Of a DNA stretch of 57,667 nt, positions 1-9,873 are shown piece after piece (within the stretch, counting starts at the first letter, position 1; each line of letters opens with the position of its first letter). Source of the stretch: an uncultured Synechococcus sp. (lineage in GTDB: Bacteria; Cyanobacteriota; Cyanobacteriia; PCC-6307; Cyanobiaceae). The notes below the pieces were generated by a model. The model was not told where the DNA came from and ran no database searches. It saw only the letters and a list, made by a program, of their open reading frames with translations. The translations under genes were made by a program, and so were the position numbers. The DNA is taken from assembly GCA_903855705.1 (NCBI GenBank), contig CAINZT010000196.1:1-57667 (forward strand), written 5' to 3'.

Positions 1-1573
1 CCCGGGTCTGACCCGGGGTCCAGCCGGTTTTGAGGGCGTCGGCCTGGCGGAGGCGTTCGCCATCTAGGGCCAGCAGCTCATCACCAACGGCCAGGCCGGC
101 CTGCTCGGCAGGGCCGTGTCGATAGACCCGCTGCACCAGCAGGCCCGTGGGCTCGGCCTTCACCGTCAAGCCGAGCCAGGACGATTCGGCCGCCTTGGGG
201 ACGAGCTTGAGCCCCACATCGGCCAGGTAACCGACCAGGTCCGGATCGCTGAGGTCGCGGAGCCAGTGGGGCAACAGGGTCTCCAAGTCGGCGGCTTCCG
301 CGCTGAAGGCGGCCAGTAAGTCGCTCTCCTGGTAGCCCCGGCCCCAGCGGCCAAACTGATGCCAGAGCTGGCGGATCACCACGGCAAGGGCACTGCCCTG
401 GCGGCGCAGGTGCAGGTCGAGCACCAGGGCGATCACGGCCCCCTTGAGGTAATAGCTCACCTGGCTATCGCCGGCATAGGCATCGGCCCGGTAGAGCTTC
501 ACCCAGGCCTCCTGGCTGCTGTCGCGCAGGCTCTGGACCCGGCGGCCCGGGGTGAGCAGGTAGCGGCTGAGGTCCTGACCCAAGTCCTCCAGCAACTCTG
601 ATTCCTTGCTCAAACCCGCGGTCAGGGGGAGGAACTGGTCGAGGTAGCTGGTGATGCCTTCGGCAAACCACAGGCTCGGCACCACCACGGCCTGGTGGTA
701 GTCGATCGGGGTGAGTTCGCTCGGCCGTAGGCGCCGCACGTTCCATTGGTGCAGGTATTCGTGGGCGACCAACTGCAGGAACTTGCGGTAGCCGGCCGGC
801 GTTTGCAGGCTGGCGCGGCCGTAGACAAGCACGCAGCTGTTGTCGTGTTCGAGGCCGCCGTAGCCCTCATCGAGCAGGTGCAGGATGAACAGATAGGCAT
901 CGCAGGAGGGGGCTGGGGCCCCCATCAGCCGGCAACAGGCCTCGGCCGTGGCCTGAACATCGGCCAGCAGGGTCGGGCAATGGCGCTGCAGCCAGCCGCT
1001 GGAGCCCGCTCCGCCCTCCCAGGTGACCCAGCGGTGGGGCACGCCGGCCACGGCAAAACGGTCGCAGCGGTGGGGCCCCAGCTCCAGAGGGGTATCAACT
1101 AGCTGGTCGAAATCGCGGGCCAGCCAGGCTCCATCGCCGTCCTGGGGCAGGGGCACGAAGGCCTGCCAATCGGGCGGCTGGGCGATCTCGAGCCGGTAGG
1201 GAGACCAGCGCTCGCCCTCCACCTCAAGCACCACCGCCGCCAAGGCGAAAAAGCCGTGGTCGCCATCGAGATGGCAGGTGCGGACGGACAGCTCCGTGGC
1301 CATCAACCGGTATTGGATCCGCAGGGGCTCTCCAACCCGTCCGGCCAGGTCCAGCTGCCAGCTGGCCGGGCCCAGGCGCCGGATCGGGCAGGGCTCCTGG
1401 CCACAAACCACCTCGAGGCCCTCGAGATGGCGCACGTAGTCGCGAATCAGGTAGGAGCCAGGGGTCCAGGCGGGCAGGCGAAGGCAGACCTGGGGCCTTG
1501 GGACCTCAAGCTCAATCGTCACGGCCAGGAGGTGGCACTGGGGATCACCCAGATCCAGGCGAACGGTGGGCAC
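1..1573 (-). CDS. M61-family glycyl-aminopeptidase-like metallopeptidase with C-terminal PDZ domain (3' end beyond window)
   Basis: Own minus-strand reading from a GTG at 1573: MPTVRLDLGDPQ..., with LVAHEYLHQWNVRRLRP (HExxH zinc motif) and a C-terminal PDZ-like GLTVKAEPTGLLVQRVYRHGPAEQAGLAVGDELLALDG. Open to the window edge, so absent from the ORF track. Confidence 0.85.
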   Translation of the reverse strand, partial: MPTVRLDLGDPQCHLLAVTIELEVPRPQVCLRLPAWTPGSYLIRDYVRHLEGLEVVCGQEPCPIRRLGPASWQLDLAGRVGEPLRIQYRLMATELSVRTCHLDGDHGFFALAAVVLEVEGERWSPYRLEIAQPPDWQAFVPLPQDGDGAWLARDFDQLVDTPLELGPHRCDRFAVAGVPHRWVTWEGGAGSSGWLQRHCPTLLADVQATAEACCRLMGAPAPSCDAYLFILHLLDEGYGGLEHDNSCVLVYGRASLQTPAGYRKFLQLVAHEYLHQWNVRRLRPSELTPIDYHQAVVVPSLWFAEGITSYLDQFLPLTAGLSKESELLEDLGQDLSRYLLTPGRRVQSLRDSSQEAWVKLYRADAYAGDSQVSYYLKGAVIALVLDLHLRRQGSALAVVIRQLWHQFGRWGRGYQESDLLAAFSAEAADLETLLPHWLRDLSDPDLVGYLADVGLKLVPKAAESSWLGLTVKAEPTGLLVQRVYRHGPAEQAGLAVGDELLALDGERLRQADALKTGWTPGQTR

Positions 1574-1581
1574 GCGTTGGC

Positions 1582-2091
1582 TCAGGGGCGGGGCCGGGGT
1601 TGGGCTAGGGAAGCGGCCAGGGCCTGGTTCAAGCCGTTGCTATCAGGCTCTTCCACGGACAACTGGGCCCCGCTCAAACCGCTACCAGCGGCAGCTTGCA
1701 GGGCTTGGCGCAGGGCATAGCGGCGGCTGAGCTGGCTCAGCAACTCCTGTAGGGGGCTGGCGGCGGCGATTCGGCCCAGGTCGCCCACCAGGGCCAGGGA
1801 TCCATCGAGCTGGCGCGCCCAGCCGAGGCTGAAGCTGGGGCTTAAGGATTGGCTGTTGTTGCGGGCTCCGCGCTTGGACTGGGTCTGGGTCTTGGTCTGC
1901 ACTGGGGCATTGCCCAGGCTGCCAAGGAGCGTCCCGGCCGCTAAATCCAGACGCAGCAGCACCGGCACCCGTTCGCCAGCAAAGCCCTCCACGGCACCAC
2001 CACGGTGGACCTCCTGGCCCAGGTCGGTCAGGGCTGCGGCGAGCAGGTCCTCGTCGCGCAGCAGCGTGGGCAGGATGGACAGATGGGACAT
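1582..2091 (-). CDS. DUF1257/Ycf35-like protein
   Basis: C-terminal part of the 399-aa ORF, starting at MSHLSILPTLLRDEDLLAAALTDLG; N-terminal MSH-start typical of the Ycf35/DUF1257 family. Confidence 0.65.
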   Translation of the reverse strand: MSHLSILPTLLRDEDLLAAALTDLGQEVHRGGAVEGFAGERVPVLLRLDLAAGTLLGSLGNAPVQTKTQTQSKRGARNNSQSLSPSFSLGWARQLDGSLALVGDLGRIAAASPLQELLSQLSRRYALRQALQAAAGSGLSGAQLSVEEPDSNGLNQALAASLAQPRPRP

Positions 2092-2098
2092 GGACGGG

Positions 2099-2842
2099 AT
2101 GCCCGCTTTTTCAGACCCTAGCGATGGCGACCGGGCCGTCCAGTGGCCGTTGCCACCGGCTGGGTGGCTCCTAGCTGAATCAAGCGCCAGGGCTGCTAGC
2201 GCGGTTGGCCCCGGAGCTGGGCCTGAACCAGGGCTCAAAGCGCCTGGGCGCCCCCTGCGCCTGGGGGTGATGGCGTCGGGCAACGGCAGCAATTTCGAGG
2301 CCCTCGTGCAGGCCTGCGCCAACCAGCAGCTGCCCGCCCAGGTGGTCAGCCTGGTGGTGAACAACCCGGGCTGTGGCGCCAGCCAACGGGCCGAACGGCT
2401 GGGCATTGCCGTGACCTGCCTGGACCACCGCACCTTCGTCAGCCGCGACAGCCTCGATGGCGCCCTGGTGGAGCACTTCCATGCCGCTGCGGTCGATCTG
2501 GTGGTGATGGCCGGCTGGATGCGCATCGTGACCCGCCGCCTAATCAAGGCCTTTCCGGAACGGCTGGTGAACATCCACCCCTCGCTGCTGCCCAGTTTTC
2601 GCGGTGTTGATGCCGTGGGCCAGGCCCTGGCTGCGGGGGTCACCCTGGGCGGCTGTACGGCCCATCTGGTGAGCGAGGAGGTCGATGCGGGGTTGATCCT
2701 GGTGCAGGCGGCCGTGCCCGTGTTGGCAGGCGACAGCCACGACTCCCTGGCCCGCCGTATCCAGGCCCAGGAGCACCGCATCCTGCCCCTGGCCGTGGGC
2801 CTGGCGGCCGAGCGGTTGGGTCTGCTCCATCGCCAGCCCTAA
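2099..2842 (+). CDS. purN: Phosphoribosylglycinamide formyltransferase
   Basis: LRLGVMASGNGSNFEALV..., NIHPSLLPSFRGVDAVGQALAAGVTLGGCTAHLVSEEVDAGLILVQ motifs; exact start uncertain. Confidence 0.93.
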   Translation: MPAFSDPSDGDRAVQWPLPPAGWLLAESSARAASAVGPGAGPEPGLKAPGRPLRLGVMASGNGSNFEALVQACANQQLPAQVVSLVVNNPGCGASQRAERLGIAVTCLDHRTFVSRDSLDGALVEHFHAAAVDLVVMAGWMRIVTRRLIKAFPERLVNIHPSLLPSFRGVDAVGQALAAGVTLGGCTAHLVSEEVDAGLILVQAAVPVLAGDSHDSLARRIQAQEHRILPLAVGLAAERLGLLHRQP

Positions 2843-2873
2843 GGGTTCTGGCCAGCGCCAACCGCGCCAGGCC

Positions 2874-3983
2874 TCAGGGATAGAAGGGCAGCAGGGGCAG
2901 TCCCGTGGTGGCGGGCAGGCCGGCTAGCAGGTTGAGGCATTGCACCCCCTGGCCCGCCTGGCCCTTGATCAGGTTGTCGATAGCGCTCATCAACACCAGC
3001 TGGCCGGTGCGCTGGTCCACCTGCACGCCGATCAGGGCCCGGTTGGTCTGGCGCACCCACTTGGTGGAGGGGTAGGTGCCCACGGGCAACACCGACACGC
3101 AGGGAGCCTGGCGATAGGCCGCTTCCAGCACGGTGGTGCAGTCTTCGGCGGTGAGGCCGGGATCGCGCAGGCGGCCATAGACCGTGGCCAGCAGGCCGCG
3201 CACCATCGGCATCAGGTGGGGGGTGAACTGGAGCTGGATCGGCTGGCCCGCCGCCTGGCCCGCCAGCTGCTCGATTTCGCTGGTGTGGCGGTGACCGACC
3301 ACGCCGTAGGGGGCAACAGCCTCGGAGGCCTCGGCCAGGAGCAGGTGTTCCTTGGCGGCACGGCCGCCGCCACTGGTGCCGGTCTTGGCATCAATGATGA
3401 TGCCGCTTGGCTCGATCAGCCCCTGTTGCAGGAACGGCAGCAGGGCCAGCAGGCTGGCGGTGGGGAAGCAACCCGGCGCCGCCACCAGGCGGGCTGCGGC
3501 AATGCGTTCCGCCTCCCACTCCACCAGGCCATAAACGGCTTCGTGGCAGAGATCGGCATCGCTACGGGGAAAGGCCCGCGCCTCACTGCTATACACCTCC
3601 TGCCACTGGGCCAGGGAGCGGAAGCGGTAGTCGGCGGAGAGATCCACCACCTTGACGCCCCGCTCCAGTAGGCCTGGCACCAGGGTGGAGGCCAGGCCGT
3701 TGGGCAGGCTGAGCAGGGCCAGGTCGGCCACCGCCGCAATCGCGGCCGCATCGGGGCTCTGCACGATCGGATCGCCTGGCAGGGGCAGGAACGGCACCAG
3801 CTCGCTCCAGCGTTTGCCGGAACTGCGCTCGCCGCCCAGGTAGGTGACGCGCAGGCTGGGATGGTCCTGCAATAGGCGCAGGGTCTGAAGGCCGCCATAG
3901 CCACTGGCGCCGATCACGGCCACGCGCAGCCCGTCCTGACGATCCGCCGCCTGGGGGGGATGGTCGGGGGACGGAGTGGCCAT
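2874..3983 (-). CDS. argC: N-acetyl-gamma-glutamyl-phosphate reductase
   Basis: RVAVIGASGYGGLQTLRLLQDHP..., APGCFPTASLLALLPF, KTGTSGGGRAAKEHLL motifs. Confidence 0.95.
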   Translation of the reverse strand: MATPSPDHPPQAADRQDGLRVAVIGASGYGGLQTLRLLQDHPSLRVTYLGGERSSGKRWSELVPFLPLPGDPIVQSPDAAAIAAVADLALLSLPNGLASTLVPGLLERGVKVVDLSADYRFRSLAQWQEVYSSEARAFPRSDADLCHEAVYGLVEWEAERIAAARLVAAPGCFPTASLLALLPFLQQGLIEPSGIIIDAKTGTSGGGRAAKEHLLLAEASEAVAPYGVVGHRHTSEIEQLAGQAAGQPIQLQFTPHLMPMVRGLLATVYGRLRDPGLTAEDCTTVLEAAYRQAPCVSVLPVGTYPSTKWVRQTNRALIGVQVDQRTGQLVLMSAIDNLIKGQAGQGVQCLNLLAGLPATTGLPLLPFYP

Positions 3984-4051
3984 GCCGCAAGCTCGGGAAC
4001 GCCAGATCGTACCGGGATCTATAACCAGGGGTACCTGGCCCGTGGCCGTCC

Positions 4052-5896
4052 TTGCCTTCCCATATCCACCAGCTCTCCCCTAGCCAGCCGGGGTCGACAG
4101 ACCAGCCGGTGGCTGCCGAGCCACCGACTCAAACGGCGCCACCGGGAGAGGCACGCCCCATCCGCTTTGATGCCATTGCCGATGCCCTAGCCGCGATCCG
4201 CAACGGCGAGATGGTGGTGGTGGTGGATGACGAAAACCGAGAAAACGAAGGGGATCTGATCTGTGCAGCCCAGTTCGCCACTCCCGAGCAGATCAATTTC
4301 ATGGCCACCGAGGCCCGGGGACTGATCTGCCTGGCCATGGAGGGTGAGCGGCTCGATGCCCTCGAGCTGCCGTTGATGGTGGATCGCAACACCGACGAAA
4401 ACCAGACGGCCTTCACGGTCAGCGTTGATGCCGGCCCGGAAAACGGCGTGAGCACGGGGATTTCCGCCGACGATCGGGCCCGCACCATCCAGGTGGCGAT
4501 CCACCCCACGACCCGCGCCGCGGACCTGCGCCGGCCGGGCCACATCTTTCCGCTACGGGCCCGCCAAGGGGGTGTGCTGAAGCGGGCTGGCCACACCGAG
4601 GCCGCCGTGGATCTGGCCCGGCTAGCCGGCCTCTACCCGGCAGGCGTGATCTGTGAAATCCAGAACGGGGACGGCTCGATGGCGCGCCTTCCCCAACTGG
4701 TGAACTACGCCCAGAACCATGGGCTGCGCCTCATCAACATTGCGGACCTGATCAGTTACCGGCTTGACACGGAGCGGTTCGTGCTGCGCCAGGCCGAGGC
4801 CCAACTGCCCAGTGCCTTTGGCCAGTTCCGGGCGATTGGCTATCGCAATGACCTCGATGGCAGCGAACACATCGCCATCGTTAAGGGCCAACCGGAACGG
4901 GCCACGGGCCCGGTGCTGGTGCGGGTGCATTCGGAATGCCTGACCGGCGACGCCTTTGGCTCCCTGCGCTGCGATTGCCGGCCCCAGCTGGAGGCGGCCC
5001 TGGCCATGATCGAGGCGGAGGGCGAAGGGGTGGTGGTGTACTTACGTCAGGAGGGCCGCGGCATCGGCCTGATCAATAAATTGCGGGCCTACAGCCTCCA
5101 GGACGGAGGACTCGACACGGTTGAGGCCAATGAGCGCTTAGGTTTTGCCGCCGACCTGCGCAACTACGGCGTTGGCGCCCAAATCCTCAGCGACCTGGGG
5201 GTCCATCACCTGCGGTTGATCACCAATAACCCACGCAAAATTGCCGGCCTGGGCGGCTATGGCCTGCAGGTGGAAGATCGGGTGCCCCTGGTGATGGACC
5301 CGGGCCAACACAACGCCAGCTATCTACAAACCAAGCAGGACAAACTGGGCCACCTCATGGGCGGCAACGCGGCGCCCGCAGCCGGCCCGGCGGCCGTATT
5401 GGCTTGGCAGGGGACTCCCCAAGCCCTGGCTAACTGGAGCGCGCCGGACGCCGTCGATGGCTCTTTCGGGGGGGCGGACGCAGGCCCCGACCCCGAAATC
5501 AAGGCCGCCGTGGTTGCCGAGCCAGCGGATGCTGAATGGCAGACCGCAGCCTGGGAGGCGATCTTGGCGAGCCATTGGCAGGACCTCACGGCCTGGGCTG
5601 CCCAGCACCAGCTTGAAATCCAACGGGAAGACCATCCCCGCCTGCTGGCCCTTCTCGATCGCCCTTCCCTGGCGGTGCTGGTCACCGGGTCCAGCCCCGA
5701 GATCCTGAAGGCAGGGCTGACCCGGATGACCCGCTGGCCCGCCACCCAGTCGGTCTGCCTCCTGCTCGCCCCCGATGCCCAGCGCAGCACCCACCCGAGT
5801 GTGTCGATTGAGGCGGAACGCCGGCCCCTGCAGGAGTTGGCCTCCGCCCCAGCGCTACTGCCCAATCAACAGTCGGGCCTCACCCGCTGGTGCTGA
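4052..5896 (+). CDS. ribBA: Bifunctional 3,4-dihydroxy-2-butanone-4-phosphate synthase / GTP cyclohydrolase II with long C-terminal extension
   Basis: Rib[21 protein letters not shown]; Rib[46 protein letters not shown]. About 180 aa follow the GCHII domain. Confidence 0.95.
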   Translation: MPSHIHQLSPSQPGSTDQPVAAEPPTQTAPPGEARPIRFDAIADALAAIRNGEMVVVVDDENRENEGDLICAAQFATPEQINFMATEARGLICLAMEGERLDALELPLMVDRNTDENQTAFTVSVDAGPENGVSTGISADDRARTIQVAIHPTTRAADLRRPGHIFPLRARQGGVLKRAGHTEAAVDLARLAGLYPAGVICEIQNGDGSMARLPQLVNYAQNHGLRLINIADLISYRLDTERFVLRQAEAQLPSAFGQFRAIGYRNDLDGSEHIAIVKGQPERATGPVLVRVHSECLTGDAFGSLRCDCRPQLEAALAMIEAEGEGVVVYLRQEGRGIGLINKLRAYSLQDGGLDTVEANERLGFAADLRNYGVGAQILSDLGVHHLRLITNNPRKIAGLGGYGLQVEDRVPLVMDPGQHNASYLQTKQDKLGHLMGGNAAPAAGPAAVLAWQGTPQALANWSAPDAVDGSFGGADAGPDPEIKAAVVAEPADAEWQTAAWEAILASHWQDLTAWAAQHQLEIQREDHPRLLALLDRPSLAVLVTGSSPEILKAGLTRMTRWPATQSVCLLLAPDAQRSTHPSVSIEAERRPLQELASAPALLPNQQSGLTRWC

Positions 5897-5938
5897 TTGC
5901 GGGCGAAAAGCCCCACGGCAATCAGGCCAAGATGGACT

Positions 5939-6379
5939 TCAGGGAAGGATCGACAGCTTGGTGATCTTGGTTCCCTTGCGAATCGCCAGCACCACATCGA
6001 GGTTGGTGGCCTGACCAAACACCGTGTGGACCCCATCGAGGTGGGGCTGGGCGGCATGACACAGGAAAAATTGGCTGCCACCGGTGTTCTTACCGGCGTG
6101 GGCCATGGACAGGGTGCCGTCTTGATGCTTGCGGCTGTTGATTTCGCAGGGGATCATGTAGCCGGGGCCGCCGGTGCCGGCCATGCCCTTGGCACCTTCG
6201 CGGGTGTTGGGGCAGCCGCCCTGGGCCATGAAGCCATCAATCACACGGTGGAAGGCCAGCCCGTCGTAGAAGCCCTCATTCGCCAATTTGACGAAGTTGG
6301 CCACGGTGGCGGGGGCATCGGCATCGAACAAGTCGATCTCGAGGGTGCCTGCCTCGGTCTCCATCAGGGCCTTGGTCAC
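5939..6379 (-). CDS. Cyclophilin-type peptidyl-prolyl cis-trans isomerase
   Basis: [15 protein letters not shown]..., [37 protein letters not shown]. Confidence 0.93.
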   Translation of the reverse strand: MTKALMETEAGTLEIDLFDADAPATVANFVKLANEGFYDGLAFHRVIDGFMAQGGCPNTREGAKGMAGTGGPGYMIPCEINSRKHQDGTLSMAHAGKNTGGSQFFLCHAAQPHLDGVHTVFGQATNLDVVLAIRKGTKITKLSILP

Positions 6380-6539
6380 GGATGCTCTGCAAACACATCC
6401 AGTATGGACTTGGCAGTGGTGGGGCGTGATCCAGTGGTCAATGGCTAGATCGAGCCCTGCTTAGGCCCGCGCTGCGCCAGTGCGGCCCATCGACAGACCA
6501 GCGCTTCGGTAGAACGGAACCCTCCCTTTTGCTTCCACT

Positions 6540-7463
6540 GTGACGAGCACCTCCCCCGGCCCCGACCTCAGCGTTGCCCGTTTGGGCGTTCTCGGCGGCA
6601 GTGGCCTCTATGCCATGGAGGGCCTGGAGGTGGTGGAGGAGCTGGTGGTGGAGACCCCCTTCGGGGCTCCCTCCGATGCCCTGCGCCTGGGCCGGCTCGG
6701 GGGAATGGAGGTGGTGTTCCTGGCCCGTCATGGCCGTCACCACACCTATTTACCCACTGAAGTGCCCTACCGGGCCAACATTTGGGCCCTGCGATCCCTG
6801 GGCGTGCGCTGGATCCTCTCCTGCTCGGCCGTTGGCTCCCTGAGGGAGGAGGTGCGCCCCCTCGACATGGTGGTGCCCGATCAATTCATCGACCGCACCC
6901 ATCAGCGCCCGATCAGCTTTTTTGGCCAGGGGGCCGTGGCCCATGTCACTTTTGCCGATCCCTTTTGTGGTGTACTCAGCGACCTGCTGGCCGATACCGC
7001 CTCTGGCTTGATGCCGGATGGGCGCCAGTTGCACCGCGGCGGCACCTACCTGTGCATGGAGGGACCGGCCTTCTCGAGCCGGGCCGAATCGAACCTCTAT
7101 CGCAGCTGGGATTGCAGCGTGATTGGCATGACCAACCACGCCGAAGCGCGGCTGGCTCGCGAGGCTGAGATCGCCTACGCCACCCTGGCGATGGCCACGG
7201 ACTACGACTGCTGGCACCAGGACCACGACAGCGTCACGGTGGAGTTGGTGATCGCCAACCTGCAGGCCAACGCCCAGTTGGCCCAATCAATCCTGGCCAG
7301 GGCCACGGCCCGGATCGCCGAGCAGCGCCCGGCCAGCCCCGCCCATACGGCCCTGCAACATGCGCTGATGACCCCCAAGGACTTCGTGCCAGCCGAAACC
7401 CGCAGCCGGCTGGATCTGTTCACAGCGCCCTATTGGGGTCCCTGGGAGAACGGCAGCAACTGA
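6540..7463 (+). CDS. mtnP: S-methyl-5'-thioadenosine phosphorylase
   Basis: LGVLGGSGLYAMEGLE..., FLARHGRHHTYLPTEVPYRANIWALRSLGV, CMEGPAFSSRAESNLYRSW...GMTNHAEARLAREAEI. Confidence 0.93.
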   Translation: MTSTSPGPDLSVARLGVLGGSGLYAMEGLEVVEELVVETPFGAPSDALRLGRLGGMEVVFLARHGRHHTYLPTEVPYRANIWALRSLGVRWILSCSAVGSLREEVRPLDMVVPDQFIDRTHQRPISFFGQGAVAHVTFADPFCGVLSDLLADTASGLMPDGRQLHRGGTYLCMEGPAFSSRAESNLYRSWDCSVIGMTNHAEARLAREAEIAYATLAMATDYDCWHQDHDSVTVELVIANLQANAQLAQSILARATARIAEQRPASPAHTALQHALMTPKDFVPAETRSRLDLFTAPYWGPWENGSN

Positions 7464-7485
7464 GCTCTCTTATCGCGTGGGTCTG

Positions 7486-8421
7486 CTAAGTGGCCCCCTG
7501 TTCTTGAAGGGCGGCCCGCAGGGACTGGCCCTGGCGGCCAAGGCTGGCCCTGGCCTCGCCGGCGGAAATCCCCGCCTTGGCCATCAGCAAGGCCAGCTTC
7601 ACGGACCCCCCTGTTTCGGCTAGAAGCTGGGCCCCTTGGAGCCGTTCAACGCCGGCCAGGTCGGCCAGGATGCGCAGGGCCCGATCCTCCAACTTGCTGT
7701 TGGTGACCGCCACATCCACCATGCGGTTGCCATGCACCTTGCCCAGGCGCACCATCACGCCGGTGGAGAGAATATTGAGGGCCATCTTTGTGGCCGTACC
7801 CGCCTTCAGCCGGGTGGAGCCGGTGAGCAGCTCGGGCCCGGTGATGAGGCGAATGTCGAGGTCAGCAGGCATGGGCACTTGATCGGCGGGCACGCAGGCC
7901 AGGGCAATGGCCAGGGCCCCCAGGCGGCGGGCATGGCCCAGGCCGCCGTGGACGTAGGGGGTGGTGCCGCCGGCGGCGATGCCAACGAGCACATCGGCGC
8001 TGCTGAAGCCCCGGGCCTCAAGGTCGGCCTGGCCGGCGGCCTCCAAGTCTTCAAGCCCTTCGGAGCTGCGCAGCAGGGCCGCCGCCCCCCCGGCTAGCAC
8101 CCCCTGCACCAACTCCGGTGGCGAACAGAAGGTGGGGGGGCATTCGGCCGCATCTAGCACCCCCAGGCGGCCGGAGGTGCCGGCCCCCAGATAAAAAAGC
8201 CGGCCGCCCTGGGCGAGTCGATCGGCGATGGCGTCGATCGCCGCTGCCAGGGCCGGGGCCGCCGCCGCCACGGCCTCCTGGGGCCGGCGGTCTTCTGCGC
8301 AGAAGAGCTGCACCAGTTCAGCGGTGGCGAGCTGGTCGAGATCGGTGCTGAGCTGATGGGCCTGCTCGGTGAGCAGGTGGCCCCGGCCCTGTGCCTGGAA
8401 CGCCTGGGCGGGGACCATCAC
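7486..8421 (-). CDS. murQ: N-acetylmuramic acid 6-phosphate etherase
   Basis: AIADRLAQGGRLFYLGAGTSGRLGVLDAAECPPTF..., GTATKMALNILSTGVMVRLGKVHGNRMVDV. Confidence 0.94.
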   Translation of the reverse strand: MMVPAQAFQAQGRGHLLTEQAHQLSTDLDQLATAELVQLFCAEDRRPQEAVAAAAPALAAAIDAIADRLAQGGRLFYLGAGTSGRLGVLDAAECPPTFCSPPELVQGVLAGGAAALLRSSEGLEDLEAAGQADLEARGFSSADVLVGIAAGGTTPYVHGGLGHARRLGALAIALACVPADQVPMPADLDIRLITGPELLTGSTRLKAGTATKMALNILSTGVMVRLGKVHGNRMVDVAVTNSKLEDRALRILADLAGVERLQGAQLLAETGGSVKLALLMAKAGISAGEARASLGRQGQSLRAALQEQGAT

Positions 8422-8858
8422 AGCAGGCCCTCGAGGCGACGGCGGAAGGCTTCGAGTTCGGCATCGGCGCCAACAGATTCAGCTGGCTCAACTTCCCCAG
8501 CTGGGGTTCCGGCGCCCCCCCCGTCCTGTTGCCCGAGCAGCTCCTCCTTCCAGTTGGCGACGTCCATGTTCCGCTCCGGTGGGGCGATCAGCAGCCGGTC
8601 TTCGGCGGACTGGGGTAGGAAGCCCGCTGGCACGAACTGGGCCTGGTAGCCGGCCTGGGTGCAGAACAGTTCAATTTCGTCGCGGTCGATCGCTTCAACG
8701 CTTGGCATCGGGAAATCCTGGGCTTCAAGCAGGCCGGCGTAACGTTCGGCATCATCGGGATCTTCGAACAGCAACACCAAGGTGGTGCCGTTCACCTCCA
8801 GGGAATGGATGCCTTCGGTGTCGCTGCCCGCTTCAAAGAGGAGCACGTGCACGGGCAT
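8418..8858 (-). CDS. DUF3110 domain protein
   Basis: MPVHVLLFEAGSDTEGIHSLEVNGTTLVLLFEDPDDAERYAGLLEAQDFPMPSVE; cyanobacterial DUF3110-like; end overlaps murQ start. Confidence 0.75.
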   Translation of the reverse strand: MPVHVLLFEAGSDTEGIHSLEVNGTTLVLLFEDPDDAERYAGLLEAQDFPMPSVEAIDRDEIELFCTQAGYQAQFVPAGFLPQSAEDRLLIAPPERNMDVANWKEELLGQQDGGGAGTPAGEVEPAESVGADAELEAFRRRLEGLL

Positions 8859-8914
8859 GGAAGGCAGGTCTGGCGGCTCAGGCCTCAGTGTCTCACCAGC
8901 CCGTGCAAACCTCC

Positions 8915-9868
8915 CTAATCCTCGGCCTCACTGGCGAGCTGCTGCAGGCGCCGATAGAGGGCCTCTTCCGCCTCAGTGAGCTCTTCGGGCACCACTACCC
9001 GGATCTCCACCAGCTGGTCGCCCCGCTGGTGGCCCCATTCCAGCCCGCGCCCCCTCAACCGCAACAACCGGCCACTGGAGGAGCCCGCCGGCACCCGCAG
9101 TTGCACTGGCCCCTCCAGGGTCGGCACCGCCACCCGGCAGCCCAACACCGCATCGGCGGGAGCCAGGTCCAGCTGAAACAACACGCGCAGCCCATCGATG
9201 CGCAGGCCTTCCTCGGTGCGCACCCGCAGTTGCAAAAAATGGTCGCCACCGCCGGCTACCACCCCGGCCAGGCGCAGGCGCCAGCCATCACCGGCCAGGG
9301 GGGGCGTCCAGGTTTCCAGCACCGTGCCATCGGCCAGCTCCAGTTCGATGCGATCGCCTGTGAGGGCCTGCTCCGGCGTGAGTTCCACCACCGTTTCGGC
9401 ATCGACACTGGCCACCACCGGCGGCGGCGGCGGTGGCGAGGGCGTTACCCCCCAGCCCCGACCTGGTGCCTCAGGCTGGGGATCCGGCACCTGGGGATCC
9501 GGCCAACCCTCGGGATCGGCCCCGACAGGCCCAAATTCCGGTTCGGCTCGGGCCTGGCGCCGCCCTAAAAGGGCGTCGAGATAGTCGTCGAATTCCGGAA
9601 AACCGCTGGCGAAGCGATCCGGCGGAGCGCTGCCGCTTGCCCCCTGGCCCCGTTCCCAGGCCTGGCGGCGGCTGGGGTCGCTGAGGATCGCGTAGGCGGC
9701 GTTCACCGCCTTGAAGCGCTCTTCGGCTACGGGGTCATTGCCGTTGAGGTCTGGGTGCCAGAGGCGGGCCTGCTGGCGGAAGGCCCGCTTCAGGCTGGCG
9801 GCATCGGCGCCGGGCTCCAGGCCCAGCACGGCCCAGAGATCGGCGGTGTGGGGCGGGCTCTCCAACAC
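8915..9868 (-). CDS. dnaJ: DnaJ-class co-chaperone (DnaJ3-like, paired with dnaK3)
   Basis: J-domain DLWAVLGLEPGADAASLKRAFRQQARLWHPDLNG (HPD) and DnaJ C-terminal substrate-binding domain; stop codon of dnaK lies just upstream. Confidence 0.9.
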   Translation of the reverse strand: MLESPPHTADLWAVLGLEPGADAASLKRAFRQQARLWHPDLNGNDPVAEERFKAVNAAYAILSDPSRRQAWERGQGASGSAPPDRFASGFPEFDDYLDALLGRRQARAEPEFGPVGADPEGWPDPQVPDPQPEAPGRGWGVTPSPPPPPPVVASVDAETVVELTPEQALTGDRIELELADGTVLETWTPPLAGDGWRLRLAGVVAGGGDHFLQLRVRTEEGLRIDGLRVLFQLDLAPADAVLGCRVAVPTLEGPVQLRVPAGSSSGRLLRLRGRGLEWGHQRGDQLVEIRVVVPEELTEAEEALYRRLQQLASEAED

Positions 9869-9873
9869 TCGCC

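Noticed and set aside
2940-3671. 243-aa plus-strand ORF
   Set aside because: Fully antisense to argC; GC-rich mirror ORF with low-complexity H/G/Q-rich translation.
8369-9568. 399-aa plus-strand ORF
   Set aside because: Antisense across DUF3110 and dnaJ; Pro/Arg-rich composition typical of spurious GC-rich frames.
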